From assembly GCF_905475345.1 (NCBI RefSeq), contig NC_066592.1, forward strand, positions 8,899,501 through 8,963,500: a DNA stretch of 64,000 bases, in the 5' to 3' direction. Source of the DNA: Vespula vulgaris. Lineage: Eukaryota; Arthropoda; Insecta; Hymenoptera; Vespidae. Shown here one piece after another: positions 38,701 to 49,794 of the stretch (positions within the stretch are counted from its first letter, which is position 1; each line of letters starts with the position of its first letter). Position numbers and translations under genes: made by a program. Under the pieces are notes generated by a model that had not been told where the DNA came from, ran no database searches, and saw nothing but the letters and a program-made list of their open reading frames with translations.

Positions 38701-40600
38701 TGGGGCTTCGTTTATAAGCATCGATCTAACAAGCTTCGAGTCGAGAAGATTATTAGCATCCTTAGGTGAAACGGCAGTATTATAAAAAAACACGGAAGAG
38801 AGATTCAAATACTCCTACTTCTGAATACGCGAAATTAAAGGACAGGGAATAGGAGCTTCGAGACGATGCTCTACAAATGATCTAACAAGGATCATGTTCA
38901 CATCGAGGGTTACGTGCGCGGCAGCAGGATGGTCTGATCTGTGCAGAGAGAGAGGGAAAATATGCGCTGCAAAGTCGGATAATCTTATAGCGATTACGTT
39001 AGCGTACTGCATGGCATCGACAGAGCCCATATGCATTCTTGCCAGCGAACCTCCGATTGACTTTCAACTTCATAAACACCGGGAATTCTACAGCGGAAGA
39101 AAAACAGGCAGTTTACATTGAAATCGGGACCAGAGATATAAACAACAAATCGTGACGCGAGAAGTCAGAAGAGGAAATCCGCGTTAGTGAAAAAGGCACA
39201 TGAGGAAATCTTAGCGCTTTGGCAATAGAGATGGGAGCTTTCGGATAAACACATTCGTTTCTTTCTCAGACGTCAGAGAGGGAATAAACGCCCATTTCAT
39301 CTCTCAAAACTACTATACATATAGGCTTTTATAGGGCATAGCACTTTCAAAGCCAAACTCGCATCATCGAGTCTTGCCACAGACGAGAAGTGCGAGTGTG
39401 GTAAATGGACACGCATTACATTCTTGACTGTTCGATCTTTGAAGAAAGTTCCTCTGGAGAAAATAATAGGCGTAAGCATAGACTGAAGTAGCCAGACATC
39501 TTATCCCCTCGGCTGAAGTCTTCTTCCTCTTCGACGACTTTTCTAGAAAGACCCTTTCTACCAAGGGCATTTAGTTTTCAGATCCTTTTCAGCCGAAATT
39601 ATTGGAGTTCCTGATGATAGGGATAGACGCCTGTAACCTTCTCAGGTCAATCCACTTTCGAACAGGGAGGGATCGAAGGGGTTCGTACGCCATTTCCTAT
39701 TTTTTCACCTCGCAATCTACAGTCCTATCCTCTCTTTCCATTCTACGAAATAAATGTCACGGAACATGACACTGTGAGTGGTTCCTTGTAGTTCCCTGTG
39801 GACCCGGCAGAGGTCAATGCGGCTATTCGTCATTGCGGGTACGTCAGTTATGGCAAAACTGCTTATCTTGCGGGAATTTTGGGTTTTCCCGAGTCCGTGC
39901 GTTTAATAATGATGGGAAATAGATGGTTCCGTAACGTATTCCAGTTTTGACAAGATAGCATAAGAGCCGACACTCTACGGATGTTCTCCTTTAAAATAGT
40001 TGTTATTATGAACCCCGCAGATCGGAAAGTCAACTCCGATCGGTAACTCAACTCGTTCACGCGGAAAATTCAGCTGCTTAGCCATTTTTTCTGTAATAAA
40101 ATACGACTGAGAAGTGCTGTTTATTAGAACTGGACTATTATGGATAAGTTCTCCGCGTCCAAGTTGTACTACGGCTATCGGTAACAATTTACAATCATGT
40201 GCGGCCGCGGAAATACTCGAGTTATTTGATGTTTTAGGAACCGTCGGTGTAGTTCCTCATGAAGCAAATGGTAACGCACTTACGTTGTCTGCAAGACAAT
40301 AAACTTGTACTTGCCCACGCCATGGTCTGCGCAAAGACAAATCTGGTGAACTTTTAAATTTTTGACGAACCTGCTATGCTGTTGGATAGTTGTTTCGATT
40401 AGCTTGGCACCGAAAGGTATAGTGGCTTGATTCACAAATGGCGCAAAGTATATTTACGGTTGATGGGAAGGTGTGTCGAGCTCGGATTTGTGAGTCGTTC
40501 TGCAGTTTTCTGGCTTCTGCAGTTTCGATGGCTTGTTTGTGGATTTCGAAGCTCTGTATAGTCTCCACATTGAATTATTTTTCATAACTGCATTAGCTTA
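35700..40600 (-). mobile_element. BEL/Pao LTR retrotransposon, gag-pol remnant
   Basis: Minus-strand order: gag end with a knuckle-like C-x2-C-x-H-x-C block 'CAICESSHYTFRC' (40374-40568). Aspartic protease 'STSQSYFITEKMAKQLN' (39975-40187), where the D-S/T-G catalytic triad has decayed to N-S-T. Protease/Pao tail 'KLADSQFHKPTPIDAIL' (38357-38405). Pao region 'VVSLPFKNDRPYMG' (about 38040). RT box reading Y-Y-D-D-D-L (37540-37570), followed by 'GFVLRQWASN'. Peptidase A17/RNase H part 'GFHDASKIAYDACIYL' (about 37010-37070). Integrase 'FFARRGRASYI' (about 36400) and integrase C-terminus 'ALPIQWSIGRTIDTH' (about 35850-35890). This is the canonical BEL order. Many frameshifts make it inactive, and it is interrupted at about 38600-39770. 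Confidence 0.88.
39050..39771 (-). mobile_element. LTR-like insertion inside the BEL protease region
   Basis: Between the protease start (39975-40187) and the protease end (38357-38405) lies over 1 kb of extra sequence, more GC-rich than the rest. On the minus strand it opens with TGTCATGTTCCGTGACA (39755-39771) and has a TATA-like box CCCTATAAAAGCC at 39324-39336. That architecture suggests a solo LTR. The inner edge near 39050 is a guess, and sequence to about 38600 is also unexplained. No target duplication could be defined. Confidence 0.45.
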
Positions 40601-41959
40601 TTTATACGTATAAACAAGTATATCTTAAACGTGTACGCATGAATAAATTGCAACTCTCATGCAAAAAACTAAAAGATTAATCACGAGTGGGAAATCCATT
40701 AGATCCGAGGATCTTTGTATATGTTTCTTTGTCAAGTCATGAAACTAGGATATAAATGATCATCGTATCGTGTGAAAGTTGCTCGATTTGCTTCAGAATA
40801 CGTTTCGCCAAGGCTCAAGTACTGAACTATATCTGTGTACAAGGCTCTTCGCATTTTTGTTATTCGAATATCGCTCTTAAATGTCGTTACACTATTAAAC
40901 TTGGTTCATTATAAAAATCTGGAGTACTAAATTTACTCATTGTAAGAATAATTTTATTTCTTATTTAAAAATCTATTGATTATTTATTTTTTGAAATAAT
41001 AAATTAATATTAGACGTAACTCACATCCATTATTTTCTCGATATGACATAGCGTAATTGTACAAACATCATCAGCTTGAACTCATCGCAGAGCGTTGCAA
41101 GAATATACATCATAAGTTCTAAACGTAATTTTTATTCGGTTTTGTTGATCGAGCATGAATTTGAAAGAGAAAGAGTTCCTATATGAGATCATCCTTCACG
41201 ATTTTCCAAACAGGTTTTCATTTGTGTGAAAATTACTTTTGAAAATTACTTTTTTTCTAAATATGACTTTTGTAAAGATAATAACATTTTTTTTAATGCC
41301 ATAAGATTATTTCGTGAAAAAAACAAATCACCAAATCGAACAAGAACTATGTCCAAGAAAATTCATGATGTAAGCTCTCAAAGCGGGCGTGCAGTACAAT
41401 AAGATCACCGTCGATACCGATGTCGGCAGCGATTTCGTTTTCGGCAACGATGTTGATAAAGTTGATGAATATCCACCGAAAAGATCGTTCTCGGCGTTGG
41501 ACTTTCTGTCCAATTGTAGGGAGTTCGTTTCAAATCCAAATATGTTTTTCATCTTTTGATTCTTAAACTACCTTACCTGTTTTATCTCACGATCACTTAA
41601 TTCTATCAATAATAATCTCATACTTGAAATTGGTTAACATTTTATCCAATATTTGCTATAATCAGATTCTACACATTAAGTCTGTTACAGAGAAGAATAA
41701 AAGTACTGGCAATTATTCCGACAGATGAGCTAAAAAACAAATGCATATCTCTTCGTTCATTTATATGTAACTTCACTCATTGTTCTACAATGACTTGGGA
41801 AAAATTAATTTAGTCTTTTTGCAGATAATCTATTTCTATTAAGAATAAGTTCATTTTCAGCTATGGAAAATAAGTGTTCAGTCGTAACAGAATTTTCTTC
41901 TGTACAAAGATATTGATAAACCAATTTTATTTATTGCTCTTTTGTACATTGTATTTTAC
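40601..41959. other. Region to the right of BEL, one unassigned minus-strand frame
   Basis: I found no 5' LTR for BEL here. The minus-strand frame at 41328-41552 (74 codons, serine/threonine-rich, containing 'FGGYSSTLSTSLPKTKSLPT') has less biased codons than random AT-rich frames nearby. It may be a fragment of a real protein, but I do not recognise it. Confidence 0.35.
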
Positions 41960-44620
41960 TGATAATTTCAATATTTTAGATAATCGCAATTTTTCAATGA
42001 ACTGGCTCAAATTTAAAGATCGGTTCCCTTAACCAATATTAAAATTATCTTCAATATGGAGCTTATACTACGAGTTCGAACAAGGTATTTTTTCTCTAGA
42101 TAATATTTGACTTCTCAATGCAAATCTAAATAATATTATGCACCAACTAATTATGCTTACATAATGCATATTCGAAATATCAGTATAAATATTTGGGTGT
42201 ACCATCGTTGACCCAAAACTAATCTAAGAAATAAGCTTTTATTTTGTTTTTATTCGTTTGGTTAAAATATATCGAATTTTTGACTATGGATATATCCGAA
42301 TCTCATCGATTATTACTTTATTTTGTAATAAGCACAATGTTGTTGTAACAATCGTCTAATAACATTTTTTATTAATAATACAATTTTTGTTATTTAATGT
42401 TCATTTCCATTATTTCAGTATGTTATTATTTAAAAACCTACGATTCGTGGTCGTAAGTACATCGCGCTTCTAAAATATGCGTCGATTCTCGAATCGGGCA
42501 GAAAGCATTGGGAATAAAAAACCATAAACCTCTCTTCCATTTTTTCTGATCAAAATCGGTCATTTTTTTTGGTTGACTGCACAATTGAGAAATTGTTGCT
42601 TACCAACAACTTATTCTTATGGTACCTAAACAGTAAAATAATGTTAATGTTTCTAAGAAACTCTGTACTTGATACACGTACCTAGCAACATCTTCTATGT
42701 TCGATATGCCATTTCCTGGCGTGTAAGCATAATTTTTACGTTGCTTTCCGTGGTATTAATCTCTTCAGGGAAGTTGGGTATTCAATGAGGGTATTGGCAT
42801 TAATTAGTCTAGAGAAACTGCCACGAATGGTTGATTTTGTTATTTGTTTTTTTTTTTCATTTCTGAAATGTTATTATTTACTCTGATGCGGGGATACGGG
42901 CCCGCATGCAGAGCGGCATGTACACTTACGTGGGAGAAATGAGACCCATAAGTAGTTTTCAACCAATTCTCGAACAGTAAAGTCGAAATTCAGCTCTTCG
43001 TTTCGGTATTAATCAATATAAAATAATGTTACAATTGTTCTTGTAATCTATAATTATAGCGGTTAAATTGTAGCTTGTTAACTTAGTGAAATTAATGAAT
43101 TTGTTTAGTGATCTTATTCGTAGATTTATTCGTTAAGAAAAGTTTATTATGTTTTGATTTATTCAATTATATGTTATTACTGTTGCGATTCTATAACGTT
43201 ATATTCTATGACTTTTCCTTCTGAATCCTTTTTATATAAATTCAAGCCAACAATGAAGTAACTGGAACTACAATTCCGTTGGATATTGCGCAAACACCAA
43301 TTTCGAACCATAACCGCGTGCAGCGGGTAAGGGCTAAAAGAGTACAAATCCTGAAAGATAAGAGCTCCTCGGGATCGATATAATATTCGGAGGCACGGAT
43401 CAGTCGTAACAATAAATAATTTTTAATATTTTCCAATTTTGTACAAGTTCTCGTCCTTCTATTACTTATTGCTCTGAATACTGGAGCAGTTTTCGACACT
43501 GTTTACTTTATTCAAACGGTGTAATTTGTCCACGAATACTACACCCACATTTGAAAGCGTCTTCTGTTCCTTATAATAGAAGAATAATTAAAAAATTATT
43601 CTTATATAATAATTATAATATATCTAATATAAATAATAATAATAAAAATTTAATTATAATATATACAATAATTAAAAAAATTATTATTTAATTATAATAG
43701 AAGAATAATTACAAAATTATTCTTTAGCATACATTAAATCCTCATCACATAAATTGGATGTCTGAGAACTCCATCATCACCGTTGTTAGTTTGAATATGA
43801 AATTGACACAAATCAACTTTTTCTATTTATTATATAGTAAAGTTGCTCGTAGCTTCACTTAATAATTTATCGCTAATTTCACAGTTCAGTGTATCACCAG
43901 AGTTTATATTAATAACAGCTTTCTCGCTTGATAAAGTTTGATATGGATCACATAAGGTAAATTTGACATTTTTACTACTTATGGATTTAGCGACATACAA
44001 ATTATGGTATTCTGTCACATTATTAATTCCCAAATCAAACTGTAACGCATTAGCTGCAACATTATATATTTACGATTCTATTTCATAGAAGATACCAGTG
44101 GTTTGCATCCTCTGTATGTTATTAGTTTCAACAAGTTTTGCCCAAGCACTACAGTAATAGATGCGATCTTTATATTTTTTATGATGTTCGAAAAAATTCT
44201 ACGGACTGTAGCGAATTTTTTTCAATGTGTCTTCAGTTTCATTTATATTAATCGAATTACATACATTTTAATTTAATAATACTAGTACAATTACTACAGG
44301 AATTTGCTTTACTATTGGAATTGAATACTTTTACGCGGGGCACAAGTAAATGCGTCCCTGTTAATCAAATAATATTGTTCGTAAGGTACGAAACGCAATA
44401 TTTACTACTCGAAGAACCGGAATAAATTTGCATTTCTATTTATATTCGATAAACATACTATTTGCAGATGAAATGGAGAGATACTAGAAATATTTGCCTT
44501 ATACAGATTTCATACGTCGATTTTATGCACTTGCATTGTATGCTCAATGTAGTGAGTACATTTTTTATTTTCTTTTGTTGAAATATTGATATTGATCTCT
44601 CTTTCTTCTTCAATAATTGT
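41960..44620 (-). pseudogene. Repeat unit A: diverged copy of an unidentified gene fragment
   Basis: Homologous to units B (49795-51900) and C (56010-57990). The clearest matches are 42030-42540 with 56010-56520, 43490-43540 with 50373-50425, and 43720-44130 with both. The minus strand encodes a broken protein. One frame at 43830-44033 reads 'INNVTEYHNLYVAKSISSK' and 'SGDTLNCEISDKLLSEATSN'. Upstream at about 44078-44107 is 'QTTGIFYEIE', shared with unit B as 'QSTGIVYEVE'. This faintly recalls a cystatin QxVxG loop, but that is weak. Stops break all copies. 43242-43499 carries an 85-codon frame not seen in B or C. Confidence 0.5.
43570..43727. repeat. AT-rich expansion between 30-bp direct repeats
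   Basis: TATAATAGAAGAATAATTA followed by AAAATTATTCTT occurs at about 43573-43604 and again at 43694-43724, with one base difference. The A/T-only DNA between them is absent from units B and C. Confidence 0.75.
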
Positions 44621-44724
44621 TCAGCGCTAATGGATTATGTTTAATTTTTGCTAGATTCTTGCTCCTTGTCAGATTTTTTTTTCTACTGCATTTTTTTTTA
44701 AATTATTCGCAAAACAAAACTTAT

Positions 44725-46100
44725 TTAACACTAGAATAACCGACGATTGAGGTATACTTATATCTACCGGAGGAGTCAAAATGACTTGTTCTTTTTCAAT
44801 TAATAATTTATTTAAGAAAAGATATAGCATTTTATGCGTTTTTATATATTTTCGTATTTTATCAGTGAAACTTAAATATAAACTAAATAATAATAATATA
44901 ATAACTATAATAATTTTTAAAATAATTACGTATAAAATTCAAACATATTTTTTACATGTTACAATTATTTTAGCAGAGCATCTACCACAAATATTCTTCG
45001 TTTTATTATTAGTACATATGCTATTTGACACTGTTTACGTTTTATCGAAATATGTGTCTGGTTTTGTGATGCTCTGCTTGATGATATTTCTTCTGCTTTT
45101 ACTGAAAATTGTTTGGTTAGATTTTTGTAGTCACCTGAAAGTTGTTCAGCTAATTGAAATAAGAAGTCTTTTTTTGGAATATTTTCTCCTATTGTTTCTT
45201 TGTATAATATCCAGACATTTATTCCTAAGATCTAAGATATTATAAAATATTTGTAATATAGTATTATAATTGTATTCTGATATTATAAAATACTGGCCAT
45301 TTTTGGGATCCAGCTTTCATAGTATATTTTCTTGTCATTTGATCTATCATATCTGCGTCAAATTTGATGTTGTTATTAAATAATTTCAAGCAAAAGTTTA
45401 CAATTTTTTTTTATTTTAGCAGACTTACATTTCGAACTCAGTAACAATACTTTTTTATTTAGTTTAGTGTTGTATATAGTAAGAGTACAATTATCTGTTT
45501 TGTAAAGAATTGTCGAGAAGCTAGGCATATTATCCTTTTTTGATTTTACAAGTTTAGGTAATTCTCTCTTGTTTCGTCTAATAGTGCCAACTAAGGAAGT
45601 TCTCTTAGTTATCAATTTTGTTGCTAATGACAAACTTGTAAAGAAATTATCTATTGTCATTATCCTCCAGTAATCAATTTATTGTCCCAGAAGTTTTAAG
45701 ACGAAAAATTCACCCAAAGGTACTGATAATGTCATTTCGTCTTTTCCTAGTAGGGAAATATATTTGCAACATATTTACTTTTTATATCTTATGTCAACCA
45801 AAATTTTATACCAAATTTATTCAGCTTGTTTGATTTGTTATATACTGTGTATATTTACATTTGGCTTTGGTTTGGAATAATTGTTCATCAACTATAATGG
45901 TAGTTTCTGATCTATAACACATTTGGTTATTTTATACGAATTGATTCCACATTTCTGAAACTAATGCAAATTTATCTGTTTGTAATCGTTGGATTCTTTC
46001 ATTTTTCTTATCAAAATAAATTATCCGAAGAATAATTTCGGCGAATTTATTCCTGTTCATTGTTTCTGAGAAAATCTTAGGACCCAATTTTTTGTGCTAA
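44725..46100 (-). mobile_element. piggyBac-like element PLE2, 5'-truncated
   Basis: Minus strand: 'NKFAEIILRIIYFDKKNER' (about 46010-46060), 'LQTDKFALVSEMWNQFV', first catalytic box 'IIVDEQLF' with Asp kept (about 45880), 'VPLGEFFVLKLLGQ' (about 45690-45730), 'MTIDNFFTSLSLATKL' with the second Asp kept (45610-45660), and a cysteine-rich tail 'ICGRCSAKIIVTCKKYV' (about 44950-45000). Close to PLE1 in sequence, so probably the same family. The terminus at 44725 reads TTAACACTAGAATAACCG, followed by the perfect hairpin motif AGTCA-AAA-TGACT at 44774-44786. The 5' side is lost near 46100. Confidence 0.87.
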
Positions 46101-46820
46101 TGATAGAGTTAATGCTATATTAATTTTAAGTGATATTAATTGATATAATTAAAACAAAGTCGGAAAAAGCAAGTACAGAAAGTATAAAAGCATCCCGTGA
46201 AAGACAGCGTATTCAAAAATGAGAGAATTTTGATTGCGCCAAAAAGCGTTGAAAGATGTATTTATGATACCAGTTACTCAATCATTGATGATCGATAATA
46301 TTGACAATGCAGTCAACTGATCTACAAATAACGAAGCATCTACTAGCACTTTACTAAGGTTAATTGTATCAATCATATCCTATAACCAGTTATATCATAT
46401 TTTAATCAATCAGATATAAATTTCAAAGCCAATAGCAATGCACATCAAGAATTACGAGAAAATTTTTCGGGCAATTGACTTTTCGTGGTTCGATTTAGGA
46501 TTGATTGTGGTTTAAGAGTAGCCTGAATAAAATTACCTAAGGATATCGGCAATTGCCCACCACCATATTTCCCAGAATTAACTCGAGTACTGTGATGGCG
46601 TATAAATGTTATATTGAATTTCTAAATTGCGGACACATCTCTACACTCATAACATCGGATCTTCTTCAACTAGATCTAATATTAAGCGACTTATTTTTCG
46701 GCGCATAGCTTTTATGCAAATCAAACGATTGTAACATGTTTACGGACAATACGATATGCATTTTTGGACAAATCATATAAGTGCAATGACTGCAATTAAA
46801 TATAACGATTTCTACATACT
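46101..46820 (+). other. Unassigned stretch between PLE2 and a Copia fragment
   Basis: Plus-strand sequence near 46190 gives a short R/E/Q/K-rich piece ('SRERQRIQK') and then stops. It may be worn transposon DNA upstream of the Copia integrase fragment. No family can be named. Confidence 0.3.
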
Positions 46821-47290
46821 TTACACATGGCACAAGAAATTAGGACATAGTAATCCGGATACTATAAAGTATTTGCTAAAGGACTTTCAATGAGGCTGGA
46901 AATAAAAAACTGTGGATCAAAGAAGATATGTGAAATATTAAAGAAAAGAAATCAAGGAAACCATTTCCAAAAGATTTGAATAGAAAAACAAAGGAGATAC
47001 TTGATTTGATACACTATTTATGTGAGCTTATTCGAACGACGATATCAGTAAGAAAACAGTATGCACTCGCATTAAACTGTATATAAACTCGTATTAGATT
47101 GCTCCTTACCTTTCCTTTGAATCGTGTCTAACTTCGGCAACAAGTATATATCTTCTTTCGACAGTAGGTCTCGTAGTGATTTGTGTTAGATACGATGTCG
47201 GTATGCATTTGTTCACGGTTTAGAGAATAACTAATATATTTGGAATATATATAACTAGTATATAAATTTGCGATAAAAAACAAAATTTTC
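46821..47290 (+). mobile_element. Copia integrase N-terminal remnant and repeat
   Basis: Plus strand: 'WHKKLGHSNPDTIKYLL' at 46827-46878 is the zinc-binding H-x-H part of a GAG_pre-integrase domain, followed after a frameshift by 'KPFPKDLNRKTKEILDLIH' (about 46960-47016), the usual start of the Copia integrase core. The frame is then lost. 47161-47285 is the noncoding block also found at 9186-9290. Confidence 0.75.
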
Positions 47291-47719
47291 TTGAATGTTT
47301 TGTCAAAAATTATTTATGAATATTTAAATATTATATTATTTTAATATAAATTAAAACTTGAGTTTATTTCCACACTTCTTACGTGCTAGAATTATTTTTT
47401 TACATGGTTTCTCCTGTGGGACTAGTTTAATCTATACTAATATTGCTTTTATTACTAATATAATATAATAAAAACTCTTTCGATACGAGCGATTTCTCCG
47501 CCACCACACTCCTACTGAACAAACCACCGCGCAAGAAATGTGCACGATGCTCCAGAAATATCGAAAGTGACTGCATTTACGTCTCATTACAACCCGAGTT
47601 GCTATGACGGTGTTTATTGAAAAAAAAAAAACTTTCCTCAAAACGGGGTATCTATAAGTTCAAAATACACTTTTAATTACACTTTAGAATCAAATAAAAT
47701 TACAGAATATAATAGTATG
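47291..47719. other. Short spacer, nothing recognised
   Basis: AT-rich with small frames only. No end of PLE3 with a TTAACACTAG-like sequence was found here. Confidence 0.4.
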
Positions 47720-49794
47720 ATAATAATAACTATTATTAATAGTATCACGTGTGATATTGTTCGAAACACGATGTTACACATAAACCAACATCGCAAATCC
47801 GACACGGTATCGCTATTCGCTCTTCCTGTCATTTTTTCAACATACAATACACTTTTGCAATGGATTCTTTCGTTTTGGCTTTTTCATTTGCGTAAAGTGA
47901 AGGAAAGTAACTTCTAATAAGACGAAGTGGATTGATTTCTACTGATTTATTTGAAATGTTATTGTTATTTCCTTCTAGGTAATGATTTAAGAGTTGCTTT
48001 ATTAATGCCGATTTAAAAGAATTAACTGTAGGTGAAATTTTGTATTTATATTTCTTTGCCAGTTTTTAATTTATATAAGCAATAAGCGTTTCAAATGTAT
48101 ATTTCTATTAAATGAAGAAACATATTTTTTGTACCACTTCATATTTTTGCGTTGTGAATGAACGTTGCTGATAACCATGTCGACAACACACTTTGATTTT
48201 TTTATCATTTCTTGTATGCGATAGTGACGTCTCGTGTCAACAAATACTTCATTATGAAAATATATAGACAATATATAGACAATATATGGACAATATATAG
48301 ACTTGCCTCTTGTCACACTATTTCATTGATAATAAAAGGTTTGAAGAACGGAAACTCGCTTCACCCATTTTTTAATTTATTTTGGATAATTGGCACACCT
48401 TTTCGTCTTTTCCTTACTGTTTCACAAGCATTAGTTCCATTTTTATGTAGAAGGATAAAAACAGCCGGACTTGTGTACCAATTATCCACGTACAATGTAT
48501 GGTTTTTATGCAGCTTTTTTGCAGCTTGCAGAACTCAATGCTTTATTATAAATTATAAAATCTTGTACAAATCCGGATTGGGTGAATATCACATAAAATA
48601 AATGATTTGATCCCAAATCTTTTAGAGGGAATGCATTGTTTAAACGACCATCTTCCTTTACATAAGAGTAAACTCTCATCGATACATAAATTTTCGAAAG
48701 GATAAAATACCTTCTGAAATCTTTGTCTAAGCATATTACAAATTTCCCATATTTTGTATAATTTGTCACTATCTATAGTCACTTTATTAATATTAAAATG
48801 TAAAATTTTTAAACATAAAAATCGATCTCTACTCATAACTTCTCTATCAATTTTTTCTTCAACTATTCATCGTTGAATTCAACTAGTATTCATAATATGA
48901 TAATTTTTTATTTCGCGACATTAATAATTTTATGGCGAGAAAGCAATAAATTTTTGGAAGAGAAGCGTTTCGGGAATTTATCTTATTAGTCATGCAAATA
49001 ATGAAATTTATAAAATTTTCGAAGCAGAATAATTTGAAAAAATTCTCAAACTGATGCCGGAAAACCAATTGATGTTTATATCTCCCAATATTCGTAATGA
49101 AATTTGTGAATATTCGGTTAGAATAATTCGGTAGTCCATGTAATTTCTCTGCTATCTTTTCCAGATTCAGTTGAATTTTCTTCTTCAGATTCGGACGTAT
49201 CGTCCTTAATCTTGTCTTATTTTTCATCATTTTAAGGGGTGGGATAAAATCTGTTAAAAGTACTAAATCTAAATAATGGTGAAAAAATTAAAAAAATAAC
49301 AAAGTATACCTTTGTGTTTGTTGTTGATACAAAGCGAATTATCTTTCTTCAGTAGGCACTAACTTTATTCGTTGCGAACATTCGGACGAGCGCAATCAAA
49401 TTGTTATGGCGACTTTTATGATTGAGCAATCTCATAAGAAACAAATGACAAAAACAAAAGACTGATGATACAGTTCCACAAAAAGATACTCCATGTGCAA
49501 CAACTCCAATCGCTCGTCATATGTACAATACGTGGCATCTTATGCAAAGCGACTATAATTGCCCGTAGTACATCAGTGGCATCTTATGTAAAGCAACTTT
49601 AGTCAACCATAAAATACGTCAATGGCATTTTATGGAGAACGACTATAGTTACCCATAGTAATGAAAAGGATATGATTAAGAACATATTTAAGTATTATGT
49701 ACATTATTTACATTCGATATTATAATAGTAAAGTCAGTAAATGCATATTTTTATTTGAAACCTAGGATTAATGGTTTTAAACACCTAGTGTTAA
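47720..49794 (-). mobile_element. piggyBac-like element PLE3
   Basis: Minus strand: N-terminal part at 48883-49230, then 'MSRDRFLCLKILHFN' and first catalytic box 'LCIDESLLLCKGRWSFKQC' (Asp kept, 48546-48836), second box 'YVDNWYTSPAVFILLHKNG' (about 48430-48510), 'CETVRKRRKGVP', then 'SQRKNMKWYKKYV' (48110-48180). The C-terminal zinc-binding tail is strongly decayed (about 47730-47870, 'KCIVC' then lost cysteines). The 5' edge carries CTAGTGTTAA at 49785-49794, the reverse complement of the PLE2 end TTAACACTAG. It belongs to the D-N-W-Y-T-S subgroup and so differs from PLE1 and PLE2. Confidence 0.85.
49531..49665. repeat. Three subterminal repeats of about 45 bp in PLE3
   Basis: TGGCATCTTATG, then an ACGACTATAGT-like block, then CCCATAGTA recur at starts 49533, 49577 and 49623. 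They lie between the transposase start and the TTAACACTAG end, where piggyBac-type elements often carry transposase-binding repeats. Confidence 0.65.

Noticed and set aside
38815..39121. GC-richer frames on both strands that could be host exons.
   Set aside because: They lie inside the interruption of the BEL protease, show no splice structure or domain, and the flanking features fit an LTR insertion better.
43720..44130. Unit A protein as a cystatin-domain gene.
   Set aside because: Only one short QxTG-like block supports it; the rest of the fold, including paired cysteines, could not be shown. Kept as a possibility, not a call.
44781..45245. 154-codon hydrophobic plus-strand frame resembling a membrane protein.
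   Set aside because: It lies opposite the cysteine-rich C-terminal part of the PLE2 transposase; hydrophobicity follows from T-rich codons.
47640..47690. TTTTAATTACACTTTAGAATC as the left terminal repeat of PLE3.
   Set aside because: Only a loose match to TTAACACTAGAATAAC in AT-rich DNA; not distinguishable from chance.
48212..48601. 129-codon plus-strand frame.
   Set aside because: Antisense of the PLE3 transposase, including the D-N-W-Y-T-S box.
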